The position numbers and the translations under genes are program-made. Shown in pieces: positions 34,215-43,781 of a DNA stretch of 64,000 bases (its first letter is position 1; the number at the start of each line of letters is the position of its first letter). The notes under the pieces were generated by a model. That model had not been told where the DNA came from and did not search any database. It worked only from the letters and a program-made list of their open reading frames with translations. The DNA comes from Streptomyces sp. AC550_RSS872 (lineage in GTDB: Bacteria; Actinomycetota; Actinomycetes; Streptomycetales; Streptomycetaceae), in NCBI RefSeq assembly GCF_019049285.1, contig NZ_JAGMUL010000018.1, forward strand, positions 62,001 through 126,000. The letters run 5' to 3'.

Positions 34215-35339
34215 ATGACGAGCATCGGTGGTGCCGAGATGGTCGACTGGAATCTCGCGGTGGCGACCGCGACCCGGCTCGTGCGGCCGGGCCCCGAGGT
34301 GAGCCGCGACGAGGCCAGGGCCGTCGTCGCCGAGCTGCGCCGACATGCCAAGGCCTCGGAGGAACACGTCCGGGGCTTCACTCGTATGGGCACGGAGGAC
34401 ACCCACGACACCCCCGTCCTCGTCGTCGACCGCCCCGGCTGGGTGCGGGCGAACGTCGCCGGGTTCCGCCAGATCCTCAAGCCCCTGCTCGAAAAGATGC
34501 AGGAGCGCCGCGGCAGCAGCACCGGCGGCGCGGTCCTCGGCGCCGTCGGCGGCAAGGTCACCGGCGTAGAACTCGGGATGCTGCTGTCCTTCCTGGCCTC
34601 CCGCGTCCTCGGCCAGTACGAGACCTTCGCCCCGGCCACCCGCGAACTCCCTGCTGGGGAGAACGGCGGCGGCCGACTCCTGCTGGTCGCCCCGAACATC
34701 GTGCACGTGGAGCGCGAACTCGACGTACAGCCCCATGACTTCCGCCTGTGGGTGTGCCTGCACGAGGAGACGCACCGCACCCAGTTCAGCGCCGTGCCGT
34801 GGCTGAGGGACCACCTGGAGGGCGAAATCCAGTCGTTCTTGGGGGAGACCGACGTCGACCCCATGACCGTCCTCGAACGCATCCGCGAGGCCGCGCAGTC
34901 CCTTGCGGGCGGCCGGCCCGAGGCCGAGGAGGACGACGGCGGACGTTCCTTCGTCGAACTGGTGCAGACCCCGGCCCAGCGGGAGATCCTCGGCCGCCTC
35001 ACCGCCGTGATGTCCCTCCTGGAGGGCCACGCCGACTTCGTGATGGACGGCGTCGGCCCCCAGGTCGTCCCGACCGTCGCCGAGATCCGCGAGAAATTCC
35101 AGCAGCGACGCGCCAAGGGGGCCTCGAGGCTGGACATGGCCCTGCGCAAGCTGCTCGGCCTCGACGCCAAACTCAGGCAGTACCGCGACGGCGAACGCTT
35201 CGTACGAGCCGTCCACGACCAGGTCGGCATGGATGGCTTCAACCGCGTGTGGACCTCCCCCAACACCCTTCCGACCAAGGCGGAGATCGCCAAACCCGCG
35301 GACTGGATCGCGCGGGTGCACCGCAAGGCGGAGTCGTGA
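34215..35339 (+). CDS. Zinc-dependent metalloprotease-like DUF2342 protein
   Basis: 374 residues. DUF2342 family (coenzyme F420 biosynthesis-associated or putative hydrolase in some annotations). The HExxH motif is CLHEETHRTQF (near residue 187) and a downstream glutamate motif is LLEGHADFVMDGVG. This supports a gluzincin-like zinc site. The N-terminus MVDWNLAVATATRLVRPGP is conserved. It sits between dacB and tilS in actinobacterial genomes. Natural substrate unknown. ATG 34215; no signal peptide. Confidence 0.85.
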   Translation: MTSIGGAEMVDWNLAVATATRLVRPGPEVSRDEARAVVAELRRHAKASEEHVRGFTRMGTEDTHDTPVLVVDRPGWVRANVAGFRQILKPLLEKMQERRGSSTGGAVLGAVGGKVTGVELGMLLSFLASRVLGQYETFAPATRELPAGENGGGRLLLVAPNIVHVERELDVQPHDFRLWVCLHEETHRTQFSAVPWLRDHLEGEIQSFLGETDVDPMTVLERIREAAQSLAGGRPEAEEDDGGRSFVELVQTPAQREILGRLTAVMSLLEGHADFVMDGVGPQVVPTVAEIREKFQQRRAKGASRLDMALRKLLGLDAKLRQYRDGERFVRAVHDQVGMDGFNRVWTSPNTLPTKAEIAKPADWIARVHRKAES

Positions 35340-35550
35340 AATACGCGCCGAGGCGTGCATCTCATACGAACGTCGTGAACCGAATCCGGCCGACGGCAGG
35401 CGAACGCCCCTCCAATCACCCGTCCGAGGGACCGTGAGCCATGGGTAGGCGTGCAATGCTCGGGGAACGGCCCGGTTCTGTCACCATCTACACACTCTGA
35501 GTGACCGAACTCGGGCTCACCCCCCGACAATTTCATGAAGGGAACCGGAC

Positions 35551-36741
35551 ATGGGTCCCCATCCTGCGGTCGCGGCGATACGCCTGGCGGTCCGCCGCGT
35601 CCTCCACGACATCCTCACCGAACACAGCCGCACCACCGACGCCCCCGCGCCCGGCCGCACGCGCGCGACCTCGTACGAGTTCGCGCACGCGACGCCGCCC
35701 GCGGTGCTGCCCGCGTCCTCGACCGGCGCCACACCCGCCGCGTACGACACGGCGCTCGAACCGCCGTACGGGCTCCCCGATGCCACTCCGCAGGAGCCCC
35801 CGCGCGCTGCCCCGCACGAGCGACCCCCCTCCCCGCTCGTGCTCGTGGCGTGCTCCGGCGGCGCCGACTCCATGGCCCTCGCCTCCGCTCTCGCCTTCGA
35901 GGCCCGCAAACTCGGCATCCGCGCCGGTGGCATCACCGTCGACCACGGTCTTCAGCCCGGCTCCGACCTGCGTGCCGAGGAAGTCGTCCTGCGCATGCGC
36001 GAACTCGGCCTCGAACCGGCCGAGTCCGTCGCCGTCACCGTCGGCCGCGCGGGCGGACCCGAGGCCGCCGCCCGCGACGCCCGCTACGCCGCCCTCGACG
36101 ACGCGGCCGTCCGCCACGGCGCCACCGCCGTCCTGCTCGGCCACACCCGCGACGACCAGGCCGAGACCGTCCTGCTCGGCCTCGCCCGCGGCTCCGGCAT
36201 CCGCTCCCTGTCCGGAATGGCCGCGGTCTCGGGGGCCGGCGGCCGTTATCGCCGCCCCTTCCTCGGACTCGACCGGCAGACCGCCCGCAAGGCCTGCATG
36301 GTCCAGTCCCTGCCCGTCTGGGACGACCCCCACAACGCCGACCCCGCGTACACCCGCTCGCGGCTGCGCCAAGAGGGCCTGCCCGCCCTGGAGAAGGCAC
36401 TCGGCAAGGGCGTCGTCGAGGCCCTCGCGCGTACGGCCCAGCTCTCCCGCGACGACGCCGACGCCCTCGACGCCTGGGCCCGCCAGGCCGAGGCCGCCGT
36501 ACGCGACTCGGCCGGACTCCTGGAGTGCGCCAAGCTCTACGCGCTGCCGCCCGCCGTACGCCGCCGGATCCTGCGCCGCGCCGCCATCGAGGCCGGGGCG
36601 CCCGCGGGTGCGCTGTTCGCCCGCCACATCGAGGAAGTCGACCGCCTCATCACCGGCTGGCGCGGCCAGGGAGCCATCAATCTCCCCGGCAAAGTCGTCG
36701 CCCAGCGTCAGGGTGGCAGACTGGTGATTCGGCAAGGCTGA
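35551..36741 (+). CDS. tilS: tRNA(Ile)-lysidine synthetase
   Basis: 396 residues. The ATP-pyrophosphatase loop is [15 protein letters not shown] (Ser near residue 103) and the second motif is [26 protein letters not shown]. TilS converts C34 of the AUA-reading tRNA-Ile to lysidine, an essential step. Residues about 25-92 before the PP-loop are a Pro/Ala/Thr-rich stretch absent from E. coli TilS. RBS AAGGGA precedes ATG 35551. Followed by hpt, a widely conserved pair. Confidence 0.96.
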   Translation: MGPHPAVAAIRLAVRRVLHDILTEHSRTTDAPAPGRTRATSYEFAHATPPAVLPASSTGATPAAYDTALEPPYGLPDATPQEPPRAAPHERPPSPLVLVACSGGADSMALASALAFEARKLGIRAGGITVDHGLQPGSDLRAEEVVLRMRELGLEPAESVAVTVGRAGGPEAAARDARYAALDDAAVRHGATAVLLGHTRDDQAETVLLGLARGSGIRSLSGMAAVSGAGGRYRRPFLGLDRQTARKACMVQSLPVWDDPHNADPAYTRSRLRQEGLPALEKALGKGVVEALARTAQLSRDDADALDAWARQAEAAVRDSAGLLECAKLYALPPAVRRRILRRAAIEAGAPAGALFARHIEEVDRLITGWRGQGAINLPGKVVAQRQGGRLVIRQG

Positions 36742-36816
36742 AACCGGACCTCCCACCGGCCCCCTCAAGCGGGGTCGCGTGAGCGGCCGGACCGGCCGGT
36801 GGGACGACCGAAAGTG

Positions 36817-37377
36817 ATGCGGGTGGACGCGAAAGACATGGGTGCCGACCTCCAAGAGGTACTCATCACCAAGGAAGAGATCGACGCCAAGCTGGTCGAG
36901 CTGGCTGCGAAGATCGACGCGGAGTACGCGGGCAAGGATCTGCTCATCGTCGGCGTCCTCAAGGGCGCGGTGATGGTCATGGCGGACCTCGCCCGGGCGC
37001 TGTCCACCCCCGCCACCATGGACTGGATGGCAGTGTCGTCGTACGGCGCCGGCACCCAGTCCTCCGGGGTCGTGCGGATCCTCAAGGACCTCGACACCGA
37101 CATCAAGGGCCGGCACGTCCTGATCGTCGAGGACATCATCGACTCCGGCCTGACCCTGTCCTGGCTGATCAACAACCTCGGCTCCCGCGAGCCCGCCTCC
37201 CTGAAGGTGTGCACGCTCCTGCGCAAGCCGGACGCCGCAAAGGTCGCCATCGACGTGGAGTGGGTCGGCTTCGACATCCCCAACGAGTTCGTCGTCGGCT
37301 ACGGCCTCGACTACGCCGAGAAGTACCGCAACCTCCCGTTCGTCGGTACGCTCGCGCCCCACGTCTACGGAGGCTGA
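36817..37377 (+). CDS. hpt: Hypoxanthine phosphoribosyltransferase
   Basis: 186 residues. The PRPP-binding motif is [17 protein letters not shown], the flexible-loop motif [14 protein letters not shown], and the C-terminal base-binding [18 protein letters not shown]. It salvages hypoxanthine/guanine to IMP/GMP. The start is one of GTG 36799, GTG 36814 or ATG 36817; homology begins at MRVDAKDMG. Confidence 0.96.
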   Translation: MRVDAKDMGADLQEVLITKEEIDAKLVELAAKIDAEYAGKDLLIVGVLKGAVMVMADLARALSTPATMDWMAVSSYGAGTQSSGVVRILKDLDTDIKGRHVLIVEDIIDSGLTLSWLINNLGSREPASLKVCTLLRKPDAAKVAIDVEWVGFDIPNEFVVGYGLDYAEKYRNLPFVGTLAPHVYGG

Positions 37378-37384
37378 GTCCGCC

Positions 37385-37402
37385 GGTCCGGGCAACCGGA
37401 CC
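37385..37402 (+). terminator. Hairpin after hpt
   Basis: GGTCCGG-gcaa-CCGGACC, 7 bp past the hpt stop, with a stable GNRA-type loop and no U-tract. It may only partly separate hpt from ftsH. Confidence 0.5.
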
Positions 37403-37584
37403 CGAAGGGCCCAAGCACCGTACGAAGATCGGGAACCCCGGCGGGCCTCGCGCCGTTGGAGCATGCAGACGGGCTTGCCAGCCCTCCCGTGCGGCTACGG
37501 TCGCCGAAGCTGGGGTACCGTCAGAAGAACTGTCTTATCAAACTCACTATGGCAGGAGGGACGGGGCGACACCGCTCCGTATGG

Positions 37585-39624
37585 ATGGACGTGAAGCGAT
37601 ACTTCCGTGGGCCGGTCATGTGGATCGTGCTGGCCGTCCTTGCCGTGGTCGTGTTGATGCAGGTCGTCGGCTCGTCCGGCGGCTACAAGACGGTGGACAC
37701 AGGCCAGGTCGTTCAAGCGATCAATGAGAACAAGGTCGAGTCGGTCAAGCTGACCACCGGCGACGAACAGATCGTCAAGGCGCAGCTCAAGGACGGCGAA
37801 AAGGTCGAGGGCGCCACCAAGATCCAGGCGAGCTACATCGGCGACCAGGGCGTCGACATCGCCAACACATTGCAGAACAAGTACCAGCAGAAGCAGATCC
37901 CCGACGGCTACACGGTCTCGCCGTCGAAGCAGAACCCGTTCGTCGGCATCCTGCTCTCCCTGCTGCCGTTCGTTCTCATCGTGGTCGTGTTCCTGTTCCT
38001 GATGAATCAGATGCAGGGCGGCGGCTCCCGGGTCATGAACTTCGGGAAGTCCAAGGCGAAGCTCATCACCAAGGACACCCCGAAGACGACGTTCTCGGAC
38101 GTCGCCGGCTCGGACGAGGCCGTCGAGGAGCTCCAGGAGATCAAGGAGTTCCTCCAGGAACCGGCGAAGTTCCAGGCCGTCGGTGCCAAGATCCCCAAGG
38201 GCGTCCTGCTCTACGGGCCTCCTGGCACCGGTAAGACACTCCTCGCGCGCGCCGTCGCCGGCGAGGCGGGCGTCCCCTTCTACTCGATCTCCGGTTCCGA
38301 CTTCGTCGAGATGTTCGTCGGTGTCGGTGCCTCCCGAGTCCGTGACCTGTTCGAGCAGGCCAAGGCGAACGCCCCGGCGATCGTCTTCGTCGACGAGATC
38401 GACGCGGTCGGCCGCCACCGCGGCGCCGGCCTCGGCGGCGGTCACGACGAGCGCGAGCAGACCCTGAACCAGCTGCTCGTCGAGATGGACGGCTTCGACG
38501 TCAAGGGCGGCGTGATCCTCATCGCCGCGACGAACCGGCCCGACATCCTCGACCCGGCCCTCCTGCGCCCCGGCCGCTTCGACCGCCAGATCGCGGTCGA
38601 CCGCCCGGACATGCAGGGCCGTCTGGAGATCCTCAAGGTCCACCAGAAGGGCAAGCCGGTCGCTCCGGACGTCGACCTGTCGGCGGTCGCCCGCCGCACC
38701 CCGGGCTTCACCGGCGCAGACCTGAGCAACGTCCTCAACGAGGCCGCGCTGCTCACCGCCCGCTCGGACAAGAAGCTCATCGACAACCACATGCTGGACG
38801 AGGCCATCGACCGCGTCGTGGCGGGCCCGCAGAAGCGGACCCGGATCATGTCGGACAAGGAAAAGAAGATCACCGCGTACCACGAGGGCGGACACGCCCT
38901 GGTCGCGGCGGCCTCCCCGAACTCCGACCCGGTCCACAAGATCACGATCCTCTCGAGAGGCCGCGCCCTGGGCTACACGATGGTCCTGCCGGACGAGGAC
39001 AAGTACTCCACGACCCGCAACGAGATGCTGGACCAGCTGGCCTACATGCTGGGCGGGCGCGCGGCCGAGGAGCTGGTCTTCCACGACCCGACCACGGGTG
39101 CGGCGAACGACATCGAGAAGGCCACGGCCACGGCCCGCGCGATGGTCACGCAGTACGGCATGACCGAGCGTCTCGGCGCCATCAAGTTCGGCGGCGACAA
39201 CACCGAGCCGTTCCTCGGACGTGAGATGGCTCACCAGCGCGACTACTCGGAAGAGGTCGCCGCGCTGGTGGACGAAGAAGTGAAGAAGCTCATCGAGAAC
39301 GCGCATAACGAAGCCTGGGAGATCCTGGTCGAGAACCGCGACGTCCTCGACAACCTGGTGCTTCAGCTGCTGGAGAGGGAGACGCTGGGCAAGGAGGAGA
39401 TCGCCGAGATCTTCGCTCCGATCGTCAAGCGTCCGCCGCGTCCCGCCTGGACCGGCTCTTCCCGCCGCACGCCGTCCACCCGTCCGCCGGTGCTCTCCCC
39501 GAAGGAGCTCGCACTGACGAACGGTGCCAACGGCGCGACCCCGGCGATCTCCACCGCCAAGTCGACGCTCACGGAGCCCGCCCCGGCGGCCGAGCCGGCC
39601 CCCGAGGACCGTCCCGAGAGCTGA
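37585..39624 (+). CDS. ftsH: ATP-dependent zinc metalloprotease FtsH
   Basis: 679 residues. TM1 (about 9-27), periplasmic-side domain, TM2 (about 115-135), the AAA module with Walker A GPPGTGKT (about 211-218), Walker [10 protein letters not shown], second region of homology [20 protein letters not shown], and the M41 zinc motif HEGGH (433-437). It degrades membrane and short-lived cytosolic proteins. The C-terminus is a Pro/Ala/Thr tail. ATG 37585 ([10 protein letters not shown]) matches relatives but has no good RBS; ATG 37549, adding 12 residues, is an alternative. Confidence 0.96.
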   Translation: MDVKRYFRGPVMWIVLAVLAVVVLMQVVGSSGGYKTVDTGQVVQAINENKVESVKLTTGDEQIVKAQLKDGEKVEGATKIQASYIGDQGVDIANTLQNKYQQKQIPDGYTVSPSKQNPFVGILLSLLPFVLIVVVFLFLMNQMQGGGSRVMNFGKSKAKLITKDTPKTTFSDVAGSDEAVEELQEIKEFLQEPAKFQAVGAKIPKGVLLYGPPGTGKTLLARAVAGEAGVPFYSISGSDFVEMFVGVGASRVRDLFEQAKANAPAIVFVDEIDAVGRHRGAGLGGGHDEREQTLNQLLVEMDGFDVKGGVILIAATNRPDILDPALLRPGRFDRQIAVDRPDMQGRLEILKVHQKGKPVAPDVDLSAVARRTPGFTGADLSNVLNEAALLTARSDKKLIDNHMLDEAIDRVVAGPQKRTRIMSDKEKKITAYHEGGHALVAAASPNSDPVHKITILSRGRALGYTMVLPDEDKYSTTRNEMLDQLAYMLGGRAAEELVFHDPTTGAANDIEKATATARAMVTQYGMTERLGAIKFGGDNTEPFLGREMAHQRDYSEEVAALVDEEVKKLIENAHNEAWEILVENRDVLDNLVLQLLERETLGKEEIAEIFAPIVKRPPRPAWTGSSRRTPSTRPPVLSPKELALTNGANGATPAISTAKSTLTEPAPAAEPAPEDRPES

Positions 39625-39660
39625 CGCCAGGCCCTGGTGCCCCCACCAGGCCCGGAATGG

Positions 39661-39700
39661 ATGCCGTGCCCCCCAGGTTTTAGCCTGGGGGGCGCGGCAT
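39661..39700 (+). terminator. Strong rho-independent-like terminator after ftsH
   Basis: Core CCCCCCAGG-ttttag-CCTGGGGGG (39669-39692), extended by ATGCCG/CGGCAT to a 17-pair stem with one G-T, followed by TTTCG. Confidence 0.85.
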
Positions 39701-39765
39701 TTTCGTATGCCCGCAGTTCAGACGCGTGACCCACACGCGCCACCCGCGATGGAACGAGGCACCAC

Positions 39766-40371
39766 ATGACCGACCCCGTGACGCTGGACGGCGAGGGACG
39801 CATCGGAGAGTTCGATGAGAAGCGTGCCGAGAACGCCGTACGCGAACTGCTGATCGCGGTCGGAGAGGACCCGGACCGCGAGGGCCTCCGGGAGACGCCG
39901 GGGCGGGTGGCGCGGGCCTACAAGGAGATCTTCGCGGGGCTGTGGCAGAAGCCCGAGGACGTGCTGACCACGACGTTCGACATCGGGCACGACGAGATGG
40001 TGCTCGTGAAGGACATCGAGGTGTACTCGACCTGTGAGCATCATCTGGTGCCATTTCGTGGTGTCGCTCACGTCGGATACATTCCGGCCACATCCGGCAA
40101 GATCACCGGACTGTCCAAGCTGGCCCGGCTGGTGGATGTCTATGCCCGTCGGCCACAGGTGCAGGAGCGTCTCACCACGCAGATCGCGGACTCCCTGATG
40201 GAGATCCTGGAGCCGCGTGGCGTGATCGTGGTCGTGGAGTGCGAGCACATGTGCATGTCGATGCGCGGTATCCGCAAGCCGGGCGCGAAGACCATAACGT
40301 CGGCGGTGCGCGGCCAGCTGCGGGACGCGGCGACCCGCAACGAGGCGATGAGCCTGATCATGGCCCGCTGA
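39766..40371 (+). CDS. folE: GTP cyclohydrolase I
   Basis: 201 residues. Zinc/active-site motifs [22 protein letters not shown] and [18 protein letters not shown]. It converts GTP to dihydroneopterin triphosphate, the first step of folate synthesis; the later enzymes FolB, FolK and FolP are encoded on the opposite strand just downstream. ATG 39766. Confidence 0.97.
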   Translation: MTDPVTLDGEGRIGEFDEKRAENAVRELLIAVGEDPDREGLRETPGRVARAYKEIFAGLWQKPEDVLTTTFDIGHDEMVLVKDIEVYSTCEHHLVPFRGVAHVGYIPATSGKITGLSKLARLVDVYARRPQVQERLTTQIADSLMEILEPRGVIVVVECEHMCMSMRGIRKPGAKTITSAVRGQLRDAATRNEAMSLIMAR

Positions 40372-40443
40372 AACGGCGGGCACGGGCCGGCGGTGATCCT
40401 GCCCCAGGTCGACTCCAGGCCGACTCCAGGCCCTTCAGGCCGC

Positions 40444-40932
40444 TTAGACGGTCGGCGCCGTCCCCGCGCCATTGTGCTCGTCGTCCTCCGGCAGCTTGCA
40501 CACGCGCTCCAGGAACATCGCCGCCGCTATCACGCCGATGCCCGCCAGGACGGAGAAACCGGCGTAGATGGCCTGATCCCGGCGGGCCGGGATGTCGAGG
40601 GACTCCAGGAGGAAGACGCCTGTGCCGCCGTACATACCGGCGACCAGGGCGGCGACCAGGGCGCTGGCGTGGCCGAAGACGACCGCGCGGGCGGCCATCA
40701 GGGGGTCGACGCCCTTGGCCTCGGGGCGGCGTTCGCGCTGGGCCCTCAGACGGGCCCGGATCGACAGGGCCGTGGCCAGCAGGACCACGGCGATGACCGC
40801 CAGGACGATGGGCGCGGCCAGGGGGACGCTGGGCAGGGTCCCGACGGAGTTCCACAGGCGGGCGCCCGCCCAGGACAGGACGCCGGCGACGACGAACACG
40901 CCGGCCAGCATCCTGATGCGCAGCTCTCTCAC
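40444..40932 (-). CDS. DUF3180 membrane protein
   Basis: About 162 residues with four membrane segments (MLAGVFVVAGVLSWAGARL; APIVLAVIAVVLLATALSI; ASALVAALVAGMYGGTGVFLL; AIYAGFSVLAGIGVIAAAMFL). DUF3180 is always found behind folK in actinomycetes, function unknown. GTG 40932 follows GGGA. Last gene of the minus-strand folate block. Confidence 0.85.
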   Translation of the reverse strand: MRELRIRMLAGVFVVAGVLSWAGARLWNSVGTLPSVPLAAPIVLAVIAVVLLATALSIRARLRAQRERRPEAKGVDPLMAARAVVFGHASALVAALVAGMYGGTGVFLLESLDIPARRDQAIYAGFSVLAGIGVIAAAMFLERVCKLPEDDEHNGAGTAPTV

Positions 40933-40990
40933 GGTGTCCCTTCGGCTCCCCCGGGTCCCCACGGAGTGTGGGTCGTCTTGACCTTAACGA

Positions 40991-41602
40991 CTATTCGGGG
41001 AGCTGGAGTTCCAGGTCCCTGCGCGGGGTGACGCCGACACGGGTGACGGTGGCGAGCAGGTCGGCGACCGCGCCGATGCCGGGCAGCTGGGCCTCGGGCT
41101 CCAGGTCGTGCCAGGGGGCGAGGACGAAGGCCCGTTCGTGGGCGCGGGGGTGGGGGAGCGTCAGCGTGGGGTCGTCGGAGACGACGTCGGCGTACGCGAC
41201 GATGTCGACGTCGAGGGTGCGCGCGCCCCAGCGCTCGTCCCGTACGCGGTGGAAGGCTTCCTCGACCGCGTGCGCCCGCTCCAGGAGGGAGGACGGGGGG
41301 AGGGTGGTCTTGAGGACCACGATCGCGTTGAAGTAGGAGGGCTGGCTGCCCGGCTCCACGCCCCACGGCTCCGTCTCGTACACCGGTGAGACGCCCTTGA
41401 CGCGGACGCCCGGGGTGTCCTCCAGGGCGTCGATGGCGCCTTGCAGGGTCTCCAGGCGGTTGCCGAGGTTGGCGCCGAGGGAGATCACGGCCCGTTTCGG
41501 GTTGTGGAGTGTGGTGTCGGCGGCGTCGACCTGCTCGACGACGGAGGCGGGTACCGGCTGAACGGTCGGGTCGCTGGGGCCCTTGATGAAGGGTGCAGTC
41601 AT
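40991..41602 (-). CDS. folK: Hydroxymethyldihydropterin pyrophosphokinase
   Basis: 203 residues. HPPK motifs: SLGANLGNRLETLQGAI, PVYETEPWGVEPGSQPSYFNAIV, RWGARTLDVDIVAY, PHPRAHERAFVLAPW. Transfers PPi from ATP to 6-hydroxymethyl-dihydropterin. The N-terminus (about 35 residues before the fold) is a linker extension. ATG 41602 overlaps the folB stop by 4 bp. Confidence 0.96.
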   Translation of the reverse strand: MTAPFIKGPSDPTVQPVPASVVEQVDAADTTLHNPKRAVISLGANLGNRLETLQGAIDALEDTPGVRVKGVSPVYETEPWGVEPGSQPSYFNAIVVLKTTLPPSSLLERAHAVEEAFHRVRDERWGARTLDVDIVAYADVVSDDPTLTLPHPRAHERAFVLAPWHDLEPEAQLPGIGAVADLLATVTRVGVTPRRDLELQLPE

Positions 41603-41958
41603 ACTCGGCTCCGGGTGATGGTGACGGTCACGTCGTCGAAGGGGACCGTGATCGGCGCGTTCGGCTTGTGGACGCGGACCTCGACCTCCTGGACCCCTTC
41701 GTGCTTCAGACAGGCCTGGGCGATGCGCTCGGCGAGCGTCTCGATGAGGTTGACCGGTTCGCCCTCGACGACGGCCACGACCTCCTCCGCCACGACGCCG
41801 TAGTGCACGGTCTTCGCCAGGTCGTCGTCGGCGGCGGCCGGTCGGGTGTCCAGGCCCAGGACGAGGTCCACGACGAAGGTCTGGCCCTCCTCGCGCTCCT
41901 CGGGGAACACGCCGTGGTACCCGCGGGCCTTCAGGCCGCTCAGCGCGACACGATCCAC
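41599..41958 (-). CDS. folB: Dihydroneopterin aldolase
   Basis: 119 residues. VDRVALSGLKARGYHGVFPEEREEGQTFVVD holds the FolB fold start and catalytic Tyr; VNLIETLAERIAQACL is the conserved helix with the Glu that binds pterin. GTG 41958 is set by AGGAG 8 bp upstream. Feeds FolK. Confidence 0.96.
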   Translation of the reverse strand: MDRVALSGLKARGYHGVFPEEREEGQTFVVDLVLGLDTRPAAADDDLAKTVHYGVVAEEVVAVVEGEPVNLIETLAERIAQACLKHEGVQEVEVRVHKPNAPITVPFDDVTVTITRSRV

Positions 41959-42265
41959 GCGAATCACTCCTGCAATCGTCGGTGACGGCCGGTCGATGCC
42001 GTGTGCGGGCGGCACACCGGCCTCGAACGAATCTACCTGCGGGCACTGACAGGGCCGGGCCACGGGGGCGTGGGTCCCGGCCGGGGCCGGAGGATTCATC
42101 GCGTGTTTCCCCTGGGGAACCCGGCGCCTCATGGGTTGGTAGCCGCCCCTACCCGGGGAGGCGTGATTCCAACCACTCCTTGGTCCCGGCGGGGTCCCGC
42201 GGGCCCCCTTGCGGGTGGCTCCCGCGCGTCGTCCCTCGCGTCGTCCCTGTCCGTCGCCTACCCAC
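41959..42265. other. 307-bp gap inside the folate block
   Basis: No ORF with recognisable content. GC-rich with small inverted repeats (e.g. GTCCCGGCCGGGGCC near 42076; GCGGGTGGCTCCCGC near 42213) and CGTCGTCCCT twice near 42228-42249. It splits NTF2-folP from folB-folK-DUF3180 and may hold a promoter or processing site; none clearly seen. Confidence 0.4.
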
Positions 42266-42769
42266 TCAGGACGGGGTGTCGTCGTCCTCGGCCTCGTCGT
42301 TTTCGGCCAGAACCGGTGAGGCGTGGTGCGACCAGAGCTTCCAGCCGTCGGGCGTGCGCCGGTACACGTTCGTGGCGACCACGAGTTGGCCCACGAGCGG
42401 GCCGAGCTCCCCGTCGCCGTCGGGTGCGGGGCCGCCGCTGAGGATGTTCTCGGTGCAGTTCACCAGGGCGGTGTCGCCGGTGACGGAGACATGTACGTCG
42501 GTGAGGAAGAACTGGATGTAGTCGGTGTTCGCCATGATCAGCGCGTACGACCGCAGGACCTCGCCGCGTCCGGTGAGCACCGGCCAGCCGGGGTGCACAC
42601 AGGAGATCACGCCGGCGTCGGCCGGGTCGTGGTACGTCTCGTCGATGCCCAGGTCGGACGGGGTGAGCCAGAGCGAGGAGAGTTCCTCGAAGTCGCCGCG
42701 CTCCAGCGCCTCGTAGAAGGCGGTGTTGGCGGCCTCCACCTGCTCGACGTCGGTGTGGGGGGCGCTCAC
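42266..42769 (-). CDS. NTF2/SnoaL-like protein of the folate cluster
   Basis: 167 residues. NTF2-like fold: VEQVEAANTAFYEALERGDFEELSSLWL at the N-terminus and VVATNVYRRTPDGWKLWSHHASP at the C-terminus, matching the family annotated as nuclear transport factor 2 near folP in actinomycetes. The role may be ligand binding; no enzyme activity established. GTG 42769 overlaps the folP stop (GTGA), so co-translated. Confidence 0.85.
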   Translation of the reverse strand: MSAPHTDVEQVEAANTAFYEALERGDFEELSSLWLTPSDLGIDETYHDPADAGVISCVHPGWPVLTGRGEVLRSYALIMANTDYIQFFLTDVHVSVTGDTALVNCTENILSGGPAPDGDGELGPLVGQLVVATNVYRRTPDGWKLWSHHASPVLAENDEAEDDDTPS

Positions 42770-43671
42770 CGGGTTCCTTCCGCGATGTCCGAGCCGGGCG
42801 CGTTCTCGAAGGAGCGCGCCTCCTCGATGGCGCGCGCGACGCGCACCGCGTCCGCCGTGGCGCGCACCTCGTGCACGCGCACCGCCCACGCCCCGGCGTG
42901 CGCGGCGAGCGCCGAGACGGCGGCCGTGGCGGCGTCGCGCTCGCGGGCGGGCGGAGGCGCGCCCTGCGGTCCGGCGAGGACACGGCCGAGGAACCGCTTG
43001 CGGGAGGCGGCGACGAGCAGGGGGTGGCCGAGGGCGAGGAGGCGGTCGAGGTGGGCGAGGAGGACGAGGTCGTGCTCGGCGTCCTTGGAGAAGCCGAGTC
43101 CGGGGTCGACGACGACGCGGTCGGGGGCGATGCCGCCGGCCAGCACGGCCTCCACGCGCGCGTGCAGTTCGTCGACGACCTCGGCGACGACGTCGGCGTA
43201 GGCGCCCCTGACGTTCCCGCCCGCGAGGAATCCGCGCCAGTGCATGACGACGAAGGGGGCCCCGGCGTCCGCGACGACCGGGATCATCGCGGGGTCGGCC
43301 AGGCCGCCGCTGACGTCGTTGACGAGGGCGGCGCCGGCGGCGAGGGCCTGCTCGGCGACGGAGGCGCGCATGGTGTCGACGGAGATCGTGACGCCCTCGG
43401 CGGCGAGGCCGCGGACGACGGGGACGACACGGCGCAGTTCCTCGTCCTCGTCGACCCGGGTGGCGCCGGGGCGGGTGGACTCGCCGCCGACGTCGACCAG
43501 GTCGGCGCCCTCCTCGACCAGGGCGAGGCCGTGCTTGACGGCGGACGTCGTGTCAAACCAGCGGCCGCCGTCGGAGAAGGAGTCGGGAGTGACGTTCACG
43601 ACTCCCATGACCGCGCAGCGGTCCCACTGCGGAAGGCCGGTGACGCGCCCGCGTCCGCTCTGCTTGCTCAT
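42766..43671 (-). CDS. folP: Dihydropteroate synthase
   Basis: 301 residues. Pterin site GVVNVTPDSFSDGG, loop GGESTRPGATRV, VNDVSGG, PGLGFSKDAEHDL, ASRKRFLGR. It condenses pABA with hydroxymethyl-dihydropterin-PP; target of sulfonamides. ATG 43671. First gene of the minus-strand folate block. Confidence 0.97.
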   Translation of the reverse strand: MSKQSGRGRVTGLPQWDRCAVMGVVNVTPDSFSDGGRWFDTTSAVKHGLALVEEGADLVDVGGESTRPGATRVDEDEELRRVVPVVRGLAAEGVTISVDTMRASVAEQALAAGAALVNDVSGGLADPAMIPVVADAGAPFVVMHWRGFLAGGNVRGAYADVVAEVVDELHARVEAVLAGGIAPDRVVVDPGLGFSKDAEHDLVLLAHLDRLLALGHPLLVAASRKRFLGRVLAGPQGAPPPARERDAATAAVSALAAHAGAWAVRVHEVRATADAVRVARAIEEARSFENAPGSDIAEGTR

Positions 43672-43781
43672 ACGTTCAGCGTAGGCCCAGGGGATGCCGC
43701 GACGTGCGGTGGCCCGAGCGGGAGCCTCCGGGATGGGGGCGTGGGTGGGGCTCCCGCTCGGGCCTGTCCTTGGTGGCCGTG

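Noticed and set aside
39625..39765. Folate-type riboswitch before folE
   Set aside because: The structure seen is a plain GC-rich hairpin with a short T run belonging to the ftsH terminator; no conserved riboswitch core.
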